Below, piece by piece: positions 26,465-35,843 of a stretch of DNA of 64,000 nucleotides; positions within the stretch are counted from its first letter, which is position 1; each line of letters starts with the position of its first letter. The DNA comes from Cytophagales bacterium (GTDB taxonomy: Bacteria > Bacteroidota > Bacteroidia > Cytophagales > Cyclobacteriaceae): the NCBI GenBank assembly GCA_027317105.1, contig DAHVFH010000156.1, positions 48,525 to 112,524 of the forward strand, written 5' to 3'. The translations under genes were made by a program, and so were the position numbers. Under the pieces are notes generated by a model. It was given only the letters and a program-made list of their open reading frames with translations, was not told where the DNA came from and made no database searches.

Positions 26465-28751
26465 GAGTATAAGGAAATTCTTTGTAAAACTATTTAGATG
26501 GATGTTGCCTTTAATGGTAACATCCTTCACTGCTTTTGCCCAACACCACTCTTTGTCATCAGAGGAATCACATAAGCCAACTTACATCGGCAAGCGAGTT
26601 GAATATGATTTGTACATTGATCATCTGAAGGTCAATTATTCAGGCAAGGAAAGAATGGGACTGGCGATCAACGGAAGCATACCCGGCCCTGTACTTCATT
26701 TCACTGAAGGAGATACAGCCATCATCAGGGTTCACAACAAGCTGATGATGGACGAAACATCGATTCATTGGCATGGCCTTCTGTTGCCCAATGAAGAAGA
26801 TGGCGTTCCTTACCTCACCACAGCACCGATCAAGCCGGGACAAACGCATACGTTCAAATTTCCGTTGATCCAGTCAGGCACTTACTGGTATCATTCGCAT
26901 ACTATGCTGCAAGAGCAATCAGGCGTTTATGGCTCTATTGTTATTCATCCACACAATTGGAAAGAACAAAAGGAGCAGGTGATCATGCTGAGCGACTGGA
27001 CAGACGAAAATCCACATGAAGTCCTACGCAATCTCAAACGCGGTTTGGATTGGTATGCCATAAAAAAGAATTCGGTTCAAAGTTGGGGCGAAGCATTTGT
27101 AAAGGGCTACCTGAAAGATCGCGCCAAAACCGAATGGATACGAATGCCTGCTATGGACATTTCGGATGTTTATTATAATCGTTTCTTTATCAACGGTAAA
27201 TCAGAAAGCACTTTTGCCGATGTCAAGCCAGGAGATTCGCTGAGGCTTCGCGTCATCAACGGTAGCGCATCATCTTATAACTGGATACAGTATGCAGGAG
27301 GGAAAATGAAAGTGGTAGCTGCCGATGGCCTTCCTGTTCAACCGGTAGAGGTTGATAAACTTTTGATCGCCATAGCAGAAACTTACGATGTAGAAATAAA
27401 AATTCCAGACGATGGAATGGCTTATGAGTTCAGGGCAACTGCTCAGGATATTTCCGGTCATGCCTCACTATATATAGGAGACGGTATGAAGATGAATGCT
27501 CCTGATCTACCGAAGATTGACTATTTCGCCATGATGCGTGAGATGAATAGCATGATGGGCAGTATGAGCATAGGTAGTATGGATATGAGTGGAATGGATA
27601 TGAAAAAAATGAAACGTATGGATACTGGAAAGGATACTTCGATGATGAACATGCCTGGCATGGATGTGAAAGATATGAAGATGGACTCCACGATGACCAT
27701 GCCGAATGATACTACCATGAAAAAAATGGACATGTCGGGTGGGGATATGGGTAACATGAAAATGGAAAATCCGGACGAAGTAACGCTTACCTACGATATG
27801 CTCCGGTCGCCACGATCAACAACTTTGGATGCTAAACTAGCCATGCGGGAAATCAAACTCAACCTCACTGGCAACATGATCCGCTATGTGTGGTCATTCG
27901 ATAATAGAACTCTTTCGCAGTCAGATAAAATATTAATTCGCAAAGGCGAAAATGTGCGGATGACATTGGTAAACAATACCATGATGAGACACCCGATGCA
28001 CTTGCACGGTCATTTCTTCCGCTTCATTAATGCTCAGGGCGAGTATTCCCCAATGAAACATACGTTCGACATCGGCCCGATGGAAACTATAACTATCGAA
28101 TTTTACGCGAACGAGGAGAAGGATTGGTTTTTCCATTGCCATATTCTTTACCACATGATGGCGGGCATGGCACGCGTGGTAAGCTACGAAAACTCGCCTG
28201 CCAACACCCAGCTTAAGCCGGGCGATCAGAAAATGGTTTTTAAAGAAGATAGGAAAACATATTTATGGGGACAAACTAAAATTGCATCCGATGCAGTTTT
28301 TGGCTATGCCAATCTTGTAGGGAACAAAGGCATTTTTAACCTTACGTATCGCGTCAGTTACAAAAATAAATATGAAGTTCAGCCCGACTATCAGCGCTTC
28401 TTGGACAAGCGGCAATTTCTTTCAGCCTATATAGGTGCCGATATTCGAAATACATTTCAGGTAACGGAAAATGGGAAACGGGTTGACAGAAAGGTAGGCG
28501 TAATTGGCGTTCGTTATTTGCTACCAATGTTCCTGCTATCCGAACTGCGCGTGGATCATCTGGGCAACGTCCGTTTTCAGCTTTCGCGCAACGACATACC
28601 GATAACGAAGCAGCTCAGGCTTAGCCTTGTTGGTAATACAGACATGGAATTCAATATCGATTTTGATTATAACATCGGGAAGCGCTTTTATATCCATGCT
28701 TCCTATGATTCAGATTATAAATACGGAACTGGATTGACTTTATTATGGTGA
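26454..28751 (+). CDS. multicopper oxidase (CopA-type) with Met-rich insert and C-terminal barrel-like extension
   Basis: 765 residues from the ATG at 26454. Signal peptide, then the copper-oxidase domains with the classic ligands: HWHG at 105-108, HSH at 147-149, HPMHLHGHFF before the end of the third cupredoxin domain, and HCHILYHMMAGM with HCH at 561-563. Residues ~357-440 are very Met-rich (repeated MDM/MKM), a likely Cu(I) acceptor. Beyond the oxidase (about 595-765) lies an extra region with barrel-like strands ending in TGLTLLW, reminiscent of the outer-membrane CopB domain. It would oxidise Cu(I) to Cu(II) in the periplasm. Confidence 0.88.
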   Translation: MIIESIRKFFVKLFRWMLPLMVTSFTAFAQHHSLSSEESHKPTYIGKRVEYDLYIDHLKVNYSGKERMGLAINGSIPGPVLHFTEGDTAIIRVHNKLMMDETSIHWHGLLLPNEEDGVPYLTTAPIKPGQTHTFKFPLIQSGTYWYHSHTMLQEQSGVYGSIVIHPHNWKEQKEQVIMLSDWTDENPHEVLRNLKRGLDWYAIKKNSVQSWGEAFVKGYLKDRAKTEWIRMPAMDISDVYYNRFFINGKSESTFADVKPGDSLRLRVINGSASSYNWIQYAGGKMKVVAADGLPVQPVEVDKLLIAIAETYDVEIKIPDDGMAYEFRATAQDISGHASLYIGDGMKMNAPDLPKIDYFAMMREMNSMMGSMSIGSMDMSGMDMKKMKRMDTGKDTSMMNMPGMDVKDMKMDSTMTMPNDTTMKKMDMSGGDMGNMKMENPDEVTLTYDMLRSPRSTTLDAKLAMREIKLNLTGNMIRYVWSFDNRTLSQSDKILIRKGENVRMTLVNNTMMRHPMHLHGHFFRFINAQGEYSPMKHTFDIGPMETITIEFYANEEKDWFFHCHILYHMMAGMARVVSYENSPANTQLKPGDQKMVFKEDRKTYLWGQTKIASDAVFGYANLVGNKGIFNLTYRVSYKNKYEVQPDYQRFLDKRQFLSAYIGADIRNTFQVTENGKRVDRKVGVIGVRYLLPMFLLSELRVDHLGNVRFQLSRNDIPITKQLRLSLVGNTDMEFNIDFDYNIGKRFYIHASYDSDYKYGTGLTLLW

Positions 28752-28816
28752 AAGAGATCAAGCAACGTGAAGATTAAAACAGAGTTTTGAAAGGAATAAT
28801 TAGCTCGATAAACATT

Positions 28817-31399
28817 ATGGAGAATCAGAAAAATCAAAAATACACCTGCCCTATGCATCCTGAAGTGGTAAAAGATGCACCCGGCAAGTGTCCCAAGTGC
28901 GGAATGAACTTAGTGCCTCTTAATCAATCTGAAGGAAAGCCAAAAGAAGCACATTCACATATGATCATTTCTCCGAAGAAAAATCATGAAGAGGGACATT
29001 ACTATTGCCCAATGCTATGCGAGGGCGATAAAAAATATTCGGGACCTGGTAATTGCCCCGTGTGCGGAATGCATCTAGTAAAAGAGCAGGAGGGCAAACC
29101 GGAGGTAACCCTTCATCAACTTTCTCCAATGCCAGTCATCAAGAAAAAAAAGGAAGGCGTAGAAAACGAAGGACAATACTATTGCCCCATGCTATGTGAA
29201 GGCGAGAAAAAATATTCGAAGCCTGGCAATTGTCCTGTGTGTGGAATGCACTTGGAAAAAGAACAAAAATTAGAATCAAGGGCTAAAGAATATACCTGCC
29301 CGATGCATCCAGAGATAATCCGCAACGAACCGGGAAGTTGCCCCATCTGTGGGATGGAGTTAGTTCCAAGGATTGTTCAAAAAGACGACAAGGAAGAAGA
29401 GGACGCATACAAGTCCATGCTAAAAAGATTTTGGATAGCAGTCGCCTTTACCGTTCCGGTGTTCTTAATCGCGATGGGTGAAATGACGGGTCTGCACTTT
29501 TCTGGCATCTCCAGTATGACCACGTGGGGCTGGATTCAATTTGTTTTATCTACGCCAGTAATATTCTATTGCAGTTGGGATTTTTTCACCAGAGGATACC
29601 AATCGGTTATTCGGTGGTCACCAAATATGTGGACACTCATTTCTCTCGGTGCAGGAGCTGCGTATTTGTTTAGCATTGTTGCGCTACTATTTCCAGGTCT
29701 GTTTCCCGATCAATTTAAGATGGATGGTTCTGTTCATTTATATTTTGAAGCAGCCACAGTAATCTTGACGCTCATTTTATTGGGCCAAGTGTTGGAGTTG
29801 AAAGCAAGGGGACAAACCAACAGCGCCATTCGCGCACTGCTTAATTTGGTTCCACCTGAAGCAACCGTAATTCGAAATGGTCAGGAACATACAATTCCGT
29901 TGGAGCATGTACTGTTGAATGATTTTCTAAAAATAAAACCAGGTGAGAAAATTCCAGTAGATGGTCAAGTTGTAAAAGGCAATAGCTCGATAGATGAATC
30001 CATGATCACGGGAGAACCGATGCCGGTAGAAAAGAATGAAGGCGATCCTGTTACAGGAGGTACAGTAAATGGGACAGGAAGTTTTGAAATGAAAGCCATG
30101 AAAGTTGGCGCTGATACGTTGCTCGCACAAATCATTGATATGGTGAACAAGGCAAGCCGCTCCAAAGCGCCTATTCAGAATCTTGCTGATAAAGTCTCCG
30201 GGTATTTTGTGCCGGTAGTTGTTGCTGTTTCAATTTTATCATTTGTTGTCTGGGCGGTATGGGGTCCTGACCCCGCACTCGTCTTCGCCTTTGCAAATGC
30301 TGTAACTGTCTTAATCATCGCTTGCCCTTGTGCGCTTGGTCTCGCCACACCCATGTCTATAATGGTGGGTACAGGCAAAGGCGCGACAGCAGGAGTGCTC
30401 ATTAAAGAAGCGAAAGTGATAGAAGAAATGAAAAAAGTAAATGTGCTGGTCATCGACAAGACTGGAACGATCACTGAAGGAAAGCCATCGCTCAAATCGG
30501 TAAAATCATTTCTGGACTCTGTCAGTGAAAATGAAATCCTGAGTAAAGCCGCAGCGATAGAATCAAGTAGCGAGCACCCGCTTGCGCAAGCAATCGTAAG
30601 TGCAGCAAAGGCACGAGGACTTCAGCTTGGGCGTGTAGAGAATTTTAAATCCATCACCGGCTCAGGCATTACGGGTAAGGTGGATGGTAAAACTATTTCA
30701 ATAGGCAATCTAAAATTATTGAAAGACCAGGCACTCGCATTGAATGCATCACAGCTGAGAGAGGTTGAAGAGCGACAATCAAATGGGGAAACCGTGATGT
30801 TTGTAGTTATTGACAATCAAACCACCGGATACGTCAGTGTTTCTGATCCAATTAAACCAAGTTCGCAAAATGCGATTCGGGAATTGCAAAAGCAGGGATT
30901 GAGTGTTATCATGCTTACTGGCGACAATAAGAATACAGCGAAGCGCGTAGCGGAAGAACTGGGTCTAGATGGATATGAAGCTGAATCCCTTCCGGCTGAC
31001 AAACTCAATAAAGTGAAAGAACTGCAACTGAGTGGAAAAATTGTGGCGATGGCGGGCGATGGAATAAATGACGCTCCTGCTTTAGCACAAGCAAATGTTG
31101 GTATCGCAATGGGTACAGGCACAGATGCCGCCATTCAAAGTGCAGGAATCACTTTGGTAAAAGGCGATTTGGTTGGCATCATCAGGGCAAGGAAATTAAG
31201 TACTGCCGTGATGAGTAACATAAAGCAGAATTTGTTTTTTGCCTTTGTGTATAACGTTATCGGCATCCCCATTGCAGCTGGTGCTCTATACCCTACTTTT
31301 GGTTTGCTACTCAGTCCAATGCTTGCAGCGCTTGCCATGAGTTTGAGTTCCGTTTCAGTAATTTCAAATAGTCTTCGATTACGAGCTAGAACCATTTAA
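28817..31399 (+). CDS. copA: P1B-type heavy-metal (copper) translocating ATPase with four N-terminal HMBDs
   Basis: 860 residues from the ATG at 28817 (TTG at 28787 is possible but follows no better signal). Four HMBD motifs begin at cysteines 11, 64, 123 and 161; the first and last are CPMHPE type, the middle two are CPMLCEG variants with an extra cysteine. The ATPase core follows: eight predicted helices, [12 protein letters not shown] at 503-505 in the metal-binding helix, DKTGT with Asp547, SSEHPLAQ and [13 protein letters not shown] points to Cu(I)/Ag(I) export. It lacks the usual ferredoxin-like HMA domain, which the HMBDs appear to replace. Confidence 0.92.
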   Translation: MENQKNQKYTCPMHPEVVKDAPGKCPKCGMNLVPLNQSEGKPKEAHSHMIISPKKNHEEGHYYCPMLCEGDKKYSGPGNCPVCGMHLVKEQEGKPEVTLHQLSPMPVIKKKKEGVENEGQYYCPMLCEGEKKYSKPGNCPVCGMHLEKEQKLESRAKEYTCPMHPEIIRNEPGSCPICGMELVPRIVQKDDKEEEDAYKSMLKRFWIAVAFTVPVFLIAMGEMTGLHFSGISSMTTWGWIQFVLSTPVIFYCSWDFFTRGYQSVIRWSPNMWTLISLGAGAAYLFSIVALLFPGLFPDQFKMDGSVHLYFEAATVILTLILLGQVLELKARGQTNSAIRALLNLVPPEATVIRNGQEHTIPLEHVLLNDFLKIKPGEKIPVDGQVVKGNSSIDESMITGEPMPVEKNEGDPVTGGTVNGTGSFEMKAMKVGADTLLAQIIDMVNKASRSKAPIQNLADKVSGYFVPVVVAVSILSFVVWAVWGPDPALVFAFANAVTVLIIACPCALGLATPMSIMVGTGKGATAGVLIKEAKVIEEMKKVNVLVIDKTGTITEGKPSLKSVKSFLDSVSENEILSKAAAIESSSEHPLAQAIVSAAKARGLQLGRVENFKSITGSGITGKVDGKTISIGNLKLLKDQALALNASQLREVEERQSNGETVMFVVIDNQTTGYVSVSDPIKPSSQNAIRELQKQGLSVIMLTGDNKNTAKRVAEELGLDGYEAESLPADKLNKVKELQLSGKIVAMAGDGINDAPALAQANVGIAMGTGTDAAIQSAGITLVKGDLVGIIRARKLSTAVMSNIKQNLFFAFVYNVIGIPIAAGALYPTFGLLLSPMLAALAMSLSSVSVISNSLRLRARTI

Positions 31400-31409
31400 A
31401 TAGAAAATA

Positions 31410-31886
31410 GTGAAAAATCTACTGACGTACTTATCACTTCTTTGTCTGATGGCGTGCTCATCCTATAAGGACAGCGACATTAACAAAATAAAACTCAAAG
31501 AACTTAATGGTCAATCCATCGATCTTTCACAATACGAAGGAAAAACTGTCTTCATCAACCTCTGGGCAACCTGGTGCAAACCATGTATTCAGGAAATGCC
31601 AACCATTGAAAGCGCTCAGGAGAAGCTGAAAAATGAAAATGTTATTTTCTTAGTTGCCTCGAATGAAGAAGTCACTCAAATCGAGAAGTTCATTAAGAAA
31701 CGCAATTACAGTTTTCACTATGTGCACCTTGAAAATCTCGAGGCACTTAACGTGCAAGCGCTACCAACAACGCTAATTTATAATCAAGAAGGGAAGCTCA
31801 AATTCTCAGAAACAGGATTTAGAATGTGGGATGATCCAAAAAATATTGACCTAATCACCAAAATAATGAATGACCATGAAAAATAG
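31410..31886 (+). CDS. TlpA-like thioredoxin-fold lipoprotein
   Basis: 158 residues from a GTG at 31410. Lipobox LMACSS; thioredoxin fold with active site WATWCKPC (Cys56/Cys59) and a cis-proline in ALPTTLIYN. It is a periplasmic thiol-disulfide oxidoreductase, perhaps reducing metal-binding cysteines of the neighbouring proteins. Its stop overlaps the next gene start by about 10 bases. Confidence 0.88.
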   Translation: MKNLLTYLSLLCLMACSSYKDSDINKIKLKELNGQSIDLSQYEGKTVFINLWATWCKPCIQEMPTIESAQEKLKNENVIFLVASNEEVTQIEKFIKKRNYSFHYVHLENLEALNVQALPTTLIYNQEGKLKFSETGFRMWDDPKNIDLITKIMNDHEK

Positions 31887-33081
31887 ATTCTATTTTCTTG
31901 TGCTATGCACAATCGTCATCGCATGCTCGGAAAGGAAAAATACTACCGAGCAGGTCAAAAAGGTTACTTCTCTTTCCTCACCAGCGGCAGTCAATAGCGG
32001 AGAACCATTTTTATTCACAGATAAAGACAGCACTGTTTACTTATCATGGCTTGAGAAGGCTGAAGAAAAAACTACGTTCAAGTTTTCAGGCTTTCAGAAT
32101 GGTAAATGGTCAGAGCCTGTCACCATCGCTTCAGGCGATACGTGGTTTGTGAATTGGGCTGACTATCCTATGATTGCAGCCAACGGAAAACAGTTTGTCG
32201 CACACTTCCTCGATAAAAACGGAGAGAGCACTTATGCTTACGATGTCAAGCTGACTACATCAAACGACAAAGGAAATAACTGGGTGAACCCCGTATTGCT
32301 CCATGACGATGGTAAACAAGTTGAACATGGATTTGTGACTCTTCTCCCGTTTGAAGATAATTTCTTTGTTACATGGCTTGACGGAAGAAATACAGCAATG
32401 GAAGGTTCAGAGAAAATGGAAAATATGGATCATCACGGAGCGATGAGTCTGAGAGCTGCAATTGTTGATAGCAAAGGAAAAAAAATCAGCGAATGGGAGC
32501 TTGATAATAAAACGTGCGACTGCTGCCAGACCAGTGCTGCTATTACTGCTAACGGCCCTATTGTGGTTTATCGGGACCGATCAGATCAAGAAATCCGCGA
32601 CATGTCCATTGTGAGGTTGATTAATAATAAATGGACTGAACCTAAATCCATTCACACCGACAACTGGAAAATTAAGGGATGTCCCGTCAACGGGCCTCGA
32701 ACTGTGGCCGAAGGAAACAATGTTGCCGTAGCTTGGTTTTCTGCCGCGTCAGATACTTCGCACGTAAATGTCATATTCTCTTCCGATGGTGGTGCTACAT
32801 TTGGTAAGCTAATCCGAGTGGATGAAGGACGTGCAATTGGGCGTGTTGATATTGTGATGATTGACGGCAATACCGCCTTCGTAAGTTGGATGGAAGGCTC
32901 TGCCCTTAAAGCTGCTAAAGTAAATTCAGACGGCAGGAAAGAGCCTTCGATAACAATCGCCTCATCTTCCGAATCGCGATCGAGCGGATTTCCGCAAATG
33001 ACCAAATCAGGAAATCATTTGATCTTCGCCTGGACAGATGATAAAGAAAAGAACATTAAAGTAGCTAGCATTTCACTCTAA
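31876..33081 (+). CDS. sialidase-fold (BNR-repeat) lipoprotein
   Basis: 401 residues from the ATG at 31876 (31870 also possible). Lipobox VIACSER. Repeated beta-blade segments with Asp-box-like turns (SNDKGNNWVNP, SSDGGATFGK) indicate a six-bladed propeller of the exo-sialidase superfamily. A CDCC motif (NKTCDCCQTSAA) is unusual for sialidases and could bind metal. No sialidase Arg triad can be asserted, so enzymatic activity is doubtful. Confidence 0.7.
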   Translation: MKNRFYFLVLCTIVIACSERKNTTEQVKKVTSLSSPAAVNSGEPFLFTDKDSTVYLSWLEKAEEKTTFKFSGFQNGKWSEPVTIASGDTWFVNWADYPMIAANGKQFVAHFLDKNGESTYAYDVKLTTSNDKGNNWVNPVLLHDDGKQVEHGFVTLLPFEDNFFVTWLDGRNTAMEGSEKMENMDHHGAMSLRAAIVDSKGKKISEWELDNKTCDCCQTSAAITANGPIVVYRDRSDQEIRDMSIVRLINNKWTEPKSIHTDNWKIKGCPVNGPRTVAEGNNVAVAWFSAASDTSHVNVIFSSDGGATFGKLIRVDEGRAIGRVDIVMIDGNTAFVSWMEGSALKAAKVNSDGRKEPSITIASSSESRSSGFPQMTKSGNHLIFAWTDDKEKNIKVASISL

Positions 33082-33098
33082 CAAACCAAAACTCACAT

Positions 33099-33713
33099 AT
33101 GAAAAATTTTATCGGTAGTTTAATCGTTGTCACCCTTTTGTTCAATTGCTCCAAAACGAAAAATAACGAAAATGCAAAAGAGTCAGCTCCAACAATTGCA
33201 GCATCAAAGGAAGATGATCTTACCGTTATCACCGAGCAAACGGACACGGACACATTGAAAGGTAGCCTTAACGCGAAGGCAGTGGGTACTGTTGGCAAAG
33301 CAAACATCACAATAAACTATCACTCACCCGCGGTTCGGGGTCGCGTTATTTGGGGAGGACTCGTTCCTTTTGATAACGTGTGGGTGACCGGTGCTCATCG
33401 CGCCACCAGTGTAGAATTTAGTGAAGATGTTGTGATTGGAGGCGAGAAAATAGCCGCTGGAAAATATGCGCTCTTTACTATTCCAGCAAAAGATGAATGG
33501 ACGATAATTATCAATAAGAATTGGGATCAACACTTAACAGATAATTACAGTCAGAAGGAAGACATAGTGCGAGTAAAAGTAAAACCTGAAACAGAAAAGA
33601 CCAATCAAGAAAGGCTTCGCTATGCAATTGAAACTGAAAGTAACAACGCGGGAGAGATCGCAATTTACTGGGAGAAATTAGAAGTTTCGTTACCGTTCAA
33701 GGCTATGAAATAA
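33099..33713 (+). CDS. DUF2911 family lipoprotein
   Basis: 204 residues. Lipobox LLFNCSK. The core IINYHSPAVRGRVIWGGLVPFDNVW-type segment, followed by VTGAHRATSVEFSEDV, AAGKYALFTIPAKDEWTIIINKNW and a final strand region, matches DUF2911, a Bacteroidota family of unknown function. The gene starts 17 bases after the previous stop. Confidence 0.85.
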   Translation: MKNFIGSLIVVTLLFNCSKTKNNENAKESAPTIAASKEDDLTVITEQTDTDTLKGSLNAKAVGTVGKANITINYHSPAVRGRVIWGGLVPFDNVWVTGAHRATSVEFSEDVVIGGEKIAAGKYALFTIPAKDEWTIIINKNWDQHLTDNYSQKEDIVRVKVKPETEKTNQERLRYAIETESNNAGEIAIYWEKLEVSLPFKAMK

Positions 33714-33721
33714 AGGCTGCC

Positions 33722-33758
33722 AAAATAGTTACACAATTATGGAAAATAGTTGCACAAT
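33722..33758 (+). repeat. tandem 16-bp direct repeat, candidate operator
   Basis: AAAATAGTTACACAAT (33722-33737) and AAAATAGTTGCACAAT (33743-33758) differ at one base and are 21 bases apart, two helical turns, so both would face the same side of DNA. They lie upstream of the membrane protein gene at 33859. The spacing suits an AraC-type regulator, one of which is encoded at 34.5 kb. Binding is inferred. Confidence 0.5.
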
Positions 33759-33858
33759 ATTTTATTCCGTGACCAGACGATTGGCGGACCAAATATTCCA
33801 TCTTACCTTCAAAATTAAAATGAATGGCTAGACAGGTATTTACTTAAAGAATGACACC

Positions 33859-34497
33859 ATGATCCTGACAGCACGTCTAAGTAAGTTCGTATTGGTTTCA
33901 CACATCACTTCTTCAGTTGGTTGGCTAGGGGCCGTTGCTGTCTTCTTAGCTCTCGCGATAACTGGTTTGAACAGCCAGGATATTCAGTTATCCCGTGCCT
34001 CCTGTCTTGCAATGGAATTGAGTGCATGGTTTGTAATCGTTCCATTCTGCCTTACATCTTTGTTTACAGGTATTGTACAGGCGATCGGCACAAAGTGGGG
34101 CTTACTCAAGTATTATTGGGTGGTTGTAAAACTATTTTTAACGATTGCATCTACTGCACTTTTATTGCTCCACATGCAGCCGATAAGCTACTTGGCAGGT
34201 GTAGCCGCGGGTCCGTCCTTTTCAAATTCGCGACAATCTGAACAGCTCATTCAACTCATAGAGAAAGCAGGGGCAACTATATTAGTTCTGCTTGCCGTCA
34301 CAACAATATCTGTCTATAAGCCCTGGGGCAGAATCCAATTTGGAATGCCTGGGAAATATATGCAGAATGTAAAGACGCAAGATCCGAGCTCAGCCACAGG
34401 TAAATCAGTAGGATTCTATTCGCTAATTGGGCTTTTAGTTTTACTTGCGCTGTTTATTATAATACACCTCTTTGGCGGTGGAATGGGTCATCATTGA
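33859..34497 (+). CDS. integral membrane protein, five predicted helices
   Basis: 212 residues. Hydrophobic helices with conserved-looking HITSSVGWLGAVAVFLALA, FCLTSLFTGIVQAIGTKWG, YYWVVVKLFLTIAST and a C-terminal helix ending in HLFGGGMGHH. The pattern resembles DUF2269-like membrane proteins, but the assignment is uncertain. It may be controlled through the repeats at 33.7 kb. Confidence 0.65.
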   Translation: MILTARLSKFVLVSHITSSVGWLGAVAVFLALAITGLNSQDIQLSRASCLAMELSAWFVIVPFCLTSLFTGIVQAIGTKWGLLKYYWVVVKLFLTIASTALLLLHMQPISYLAGVAAGPSFSNSRQSEQLIQLIEKAGATILVLLAVTTISVYKPWGRIQFGMPGKYMQNVKTQDPSSATGKSVGFYSLIGLLVLLALFIIIHLFGGGMGHH

Positions 34498-34537
34498 ATG
34501 GACGCTTGGGGCATGGAACAAGATACGAAAGGCTTAG

Positions 34538-35098
34538 TCAAATTTTATCTAAAGGTGTACGCAATTTGTGCCTGCCTTTTTTAAACAAGCTAGGCGTAAG
34601 CCCGGTCACTTTTCTAAATTGATTACTAAGATGGGAAACGCTACTATAGCGAAGTTGGCTCGCAATTTCTTTAAGAGACAATTCATTATACATTAACAGT
34701 TCTTTTACTCGTTCGATTTTTTGACGGATAGTGTAATGCTCAATGGTAGTTCCTTCCACTTCCGAAAAAAGAGAACTCAACGAAGAATAATCTCTTCCTA
34801 TTTTCTCAGCCAGATAGGTTGAAAAATTCGATTTGATCTTAACAGAAGGTTGGCGAATAGTTCTGATTACCTCAGCTTTAATCCTTTCTATGATCTTTGC
34901 TTTTTTGTCGTCAATTAATTCAAAACCGAGTCGCTCAATTTCCATTCTAAAGGCTTCCATTTGTTCTTGGTTTGCAGGCTCCTTCAGCGTCACCTCTCCA
35001 AGTTCTACATTCTGAAAATCTATTTTCTGCTTTTCAAGTTCACTGGTTACCGCCATTTTACATCGGTCACAAACCATATTTTTAATGTAGATTTTCAT
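34538..35098 (-). CDS. AraC-family transcriptional regulator with metal-binding-like N-terminus
   Basis: 186 residues from the ATG at 35098. Residues 1-70 resemble a heavy-metal-associated fold (MKIYIKNMVCDRCKMAV) with a CxxC; residues ~80-180 form an AraC double HTH (LSLKEIASQLRYSSVSHLSNQFRKVTGLTPSLFKK). This form is common in Bacteroidota next to metal genes. It is probably a metal-responsive regulator of the flanking efflux or mercury-type operon, transcribed divergently from the ArsR gene. Confidence 0.85.
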   Translation of the reverse strand: MKIYIKNMVCDRCKMAVTSELEKQKIDFQNVELGEVTLKEPANQEQMEAFRMEIERLGFELIDDKKAKIIERIKAEVIRTIRQPSVKIKSNFSTYLAEKIGRDYSSLSSLFSEVEGTTIEHYTIRQKIERVKELLMYNELSLKEIASQLRYSSVSHLSNQFRKVTGLTPSLFKKGRHKLRTPLDKI

Positions 35099-35441
35099 TC
35101 CATTCATTAACGCGTCAGTATAAGATAGTAAATATCTGTGGGACTCGTCGTTGCTCTCGATGAGTGAGTCAAAAGGGGCACATCACGAAACTGAGCAAGG
35201 CATTTTATTGATGGTGAGTTCGAAAAGGAAATTCTTTATGGAGGGCTTACAAAGGGGTCGCCTCCGAAACGGATTTTATAGCACGGTAAGGAAATCAGCG
35301 AAATAAAGGGGCCGAATTCTTCAATGGTTCGGAGAAAGGTAAGAGCTGAGGGCGTATAATCTATCCTGTGCTCGTTCGTATGCAAAATCATGTTGAATCT
35401 GTTCTTAATTAATGGTCGTATGGTGATCTGAAACCAAATTC
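35099..35441. other. divergent intergenic region without a gene
   Basis: About 340 bases between the AraC start and the ArsR promoter. I find no convincing coding frame, RNA gene or terminator. It must contain the leftward AraC promoter, but I cannot place it. Confidence 0.5.
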
Positions 35442-35466
35442 GTACTTTAGCGCTTGCTTAAATAAG
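35442..35466 (+). promoter_or_regulatory. promoter -7 element and ArsR operator candidate
   Basis: TACTTTAG (35442-35449) fits the Bacteroidota -7 element TAnnTTTG with one mismatch. CTTGCTTAAATAAG (35453-35466) is an imperfect palindrome (CTT..TTAA..AAG) that would cover the transcription start, 5 bases before the ArsR start codon. Self-repression by the ArsR protein is likely by analogy. Confidence 0.4.
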
Positions 35467-35471
35467 AAAGT

Positions 35472-35843
35472 ATGAAAAATGGTTGTATAAGGGTATTTGC
35501 TGATATCAATCTAATAAATGTTTGCAAGGAAAAGCTCAGTCATGTTGACGAGTCGACCGAATCCCTCGCCAATTCGCTTAGCCTGGCTGGAAATGTTGTC
35601 CGGTTAAAAATATTATTTCTCCTCCAGGAAGAAGGGCAACTTTGCGTTTGCGATTTAAGTGACATTTTGGGCATGAATATTTCTGCCATCTCCCAGCACC
35701 TACGAAAATTGAAAGACGGGAAAATCATTACTCCCAAAAAAACAGGGCAGACGATCTTCTATTCAATGAGTGCCGAATATGCCGGCATCTTTAAACCTAT
35801 TTTCAAACTAATTACCGACAACAAAATTTTAGAGCTGATATGA
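35472..35843 (+). CDS. ArsR/SmtB-family metal-responsive repressor
   Basis: 123 residues. A winged helix with the recognition-helix region QLCVCDLSDILGMNISAISQHLRKLKDG and wing (KTGQTIFYSM). CVCDL in the ArsR alpha-3 helix is a classic metal/metalloid sensing motif; an additional N-terminal Cys pair exists (NGCIR, NVCKE). The stop overlaps the MerTP-like gene by 4 bases, so it most likely represses that operon and responds to Hg(II), As(III) or a similar thiophilic metal. Confidence 0.9.
   Translation: MKNGCIRVFADINLINVCKEKLSHVDESTESLANSLSLAGNVVRLKILFLLQEEGQLCVCDLSDILGMNISAISQHLRKLKDGKIITPKKTGQTIFYSMSAEYAGIFKPIFKLITDNKILELI

Noticed and set aside
27522..27770. ATG-rich repeats as a DNA repeat array
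   Set aside because: They are codons of the Met-rich insert of the multicopper oxidase, with irregular spacing and no CRISPR-like spacers.
31876..33081. True sialidase
   Set aside because: The propeller fold is likely, but the Arg triad could not be seen and the context is metal resistance, so an enzymatic call is not supported.
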